Positions 6,593 through 7,470 of a DNA stretch of 7,470 nucleotides are shown piece by piece (the stretch's first letter is position 1; every line of letters starts with the position of its first letter). The notes beneath the pieces were generated by a model. It was given only the letters and a program-made list of their open reading frames with translations. It did no database searches and was not told the origin of the DNA. The stretch lies in the NCBI GenBank assembly GCA_003539375.1, contig DPPH01000216.1, forward strand, positions 1-7,470, read 5' to 3'. This stretch comes from Clostridiales bacterium. GTDB lineage: Bacteria; Bacillota; Clostridia; Tissierellales; Dethiosulfatibacteraceae. Made by a program: the position numbers and the translations under genes.

Positions 6593-7470
6593 ATGAGACT
6601 GAAAAAAATAAAATTACTGAGTGATTATAAGCTTTTTAAGCAGGAACAAGAGTTTGTTTTTGGCGATGACTCCACCCTTGGAATAGTTGGAATAAATGGT
6701 AGTGGTAAATCAATTCTTCTTGAACTGATATCCAAAATATTTGTTGATGCCAGTAACCAAATAACTCAAGAAAATTACTCAAGTGACATAAGCTATGAAG
6801 CTATTTATTATTTACAGAAAGACCATATGATTGAAAGCGTTTTAATAGGAATAGGTGGGGAATGGGAAGCTACTGATCATGTGTTGATTAAGTTAGAAAA
6901 TCAGTCTCAGAATTTTAAAATGATTATTTCAAATGGAAACAATGAGTTTGAAATAGAAAATATTAACATGTATTATGTATTCTTTCCTAGAAAAATCGTG
7001 GTTTACTCATCTGGTCATAATGAAGGGGTTAGTGATGAAATCATTAACTATAAACTTTATTCTTTAGCAGAAAAGGACAGTCAGAAGATTAAGAAGAATA
7101 ATTACGGCGAGGTTATAAATAAGGGTATTCTTGATCGCTATAATGAACTATTTTACTATTTTGATGATACGATAAGTAAATTGGCCATCCTTACATCATT
7201 TATGTTTGAGTCTGGAAATCACGCAATACTATCAGAGTTTTTTGAGAAGGCGTTAGTGACTTCGTTTAAGATAAGACTGGATAAGAAAGATATATATGAT
7301 GAAGATATTTACTTCGATGAGAAGGCATCATATCTATTAAATGAAATTATGAGCTATGCAAATACAATTCATGTAAATGAAAACGGATTTGAGTATTATG
7401 AGTTTCATGCACCCGAGAATAGAGACTGGGAACAAATATCCTTACTAGCTTTTTTTGAAGGACTGCAAAA
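6593..7470 (+). CDS. P-loop AAA-type ATPase linked to type I RM operon, 3'-truncated
   Basis: The first 292 codons of an open frame that runs off the window. The N-terminus has the layout of ABC/SMC-like AAA ATPases: a short beta strand (MRLKKIKLLSDYKLF), then Walker A GINGSGKS at 33-40 (Lys39, Ser40) followed by ILLELISKIF. IVVYSSGHNE (135-144) resembles a conserved segment of stand-alone ATPases found with restriction systems. The later region is rich in acidic and aromatic residues (DKKDIYDEDIYFDEK, 230-244). Walker B, the signature motif and any C-terminal nuclease would lie beyond the window, so the family cannot be settled. By placement it best fits the group often named 'restriction system-associated AAA family ATPase'. 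An OLD- or PtuA-like defence ATPase is an alternative. It starts 19 bases after hsdS with a good Shine-Dalgarno site, so it is probably co-transcribed. HsdR, normally the only ATPase of such systems, is not this protein: no helicase or PD-ExK motif is seen. Its role is unknown. Confidence 0.82.
   Translation, partial: MRLKKIKLLSDYKLFKQEQEFVFGDDSTLGIVGINGSGKSILLELISKIFVDASNQITQENYSSDISYEAIYYLQKDHMIESVLIGIGGEWEATDHVLIKLENQSQNFKMIISNGNNEFEIENINMYYVFFPRKIVVYSSGHNEGVSDEIINYKLYSLAEKDSQKIKKNNYGEVINKGILDRYNELFYYFDDTISKLAILTSFMFESGNHAILSEFFEKALVTSFKIRLDKKDIYDEDIYFDEKASYLLNEIMSYANTIHVNENGFEYYEFHAPENRDWEQISLLAFFEGLQ

Noticed and set aside
6593..7470. The last gene as HsdR
   Set aside because: The N-terminus has an immediate ABC/SMC-type Walker A, with no PD-ExK nuclease or DEAD-box helicase motifs in 292 residues.
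1..7470. CRISPR array, tRNA, rRNA, riboswitch or intact insertion sequence
   Set aside because: No regularly spaced repeats, cloverleaf sequence, conserved riboswitch core or complete transposase was seen on either strand.

Overview
The window looks like chromosomal DNA from a low-GC, Gram-positive, anaerobe-type Firmicute, probably Clostridia or Tissierellia. The evidence is the strong A+T bias, AGA/AGG and ATA-rich codon use in the left half, strong AGGAGG-type ribosome binding sites, a class B sortase, and a GerMN-domain exported protein. The genus cannot be read from the sequence.

The left part (1-3400) appears to be core genome. A 5'-truncated class B sortase gene on the plus strand converges on a minus-strand gene for an exported two-GerMN-domain protein. 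A 24-bp perfect palindrome (606-629) between them can serve as a bidirectional terminator, and it contains the stop codon of the minus-strand gene. A short divergent promoter region (1915-2029) separates this gene from a complete RlmD/RumA-type 23S rRNA m5U methyltransferase gene that retains its Fe-S cysteines, SAM site, nucleophilic Cys and catalytic Glu.

The middle (3401-3656) is a gene-poor junction. It holds a small dyad, a short unexplained open stretch, an intrinsic-type terminator (3554-3585), and a promoter whose -10 box lies inside an 11-bp perfect inverted repeat. Codon habits change across this junction: isoleucine is mostly ATA to the left and mostly ATT/ATC in hsdM to the right. 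The 3' end of rlmD/rumA is a known integration site for some integrative elements, so the right half may be an acquired island.

The right part (3657-7470) is one plus-strand defence operon: a small XRE-type HTH regulator, hsdM, hsdS (two target-recognition domains), and a 3'-truncated P-loop ATPase gene that starts 19 bases after hsdS and runs off the window. HsdM and HsdS would form the DNA-adenine methyltransferase of a type I restriction-modification system. The HTH protein probably controls the operon through the inverted repeat at its own promoter. No hsdR is in the window and it would be expected downstream. The ATPase is not a standard Hsd subunit and is the most interesting item here. 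It resembles the poorly characterised 'restriction system-associated AAA family ATPase' group, with an unproven role.
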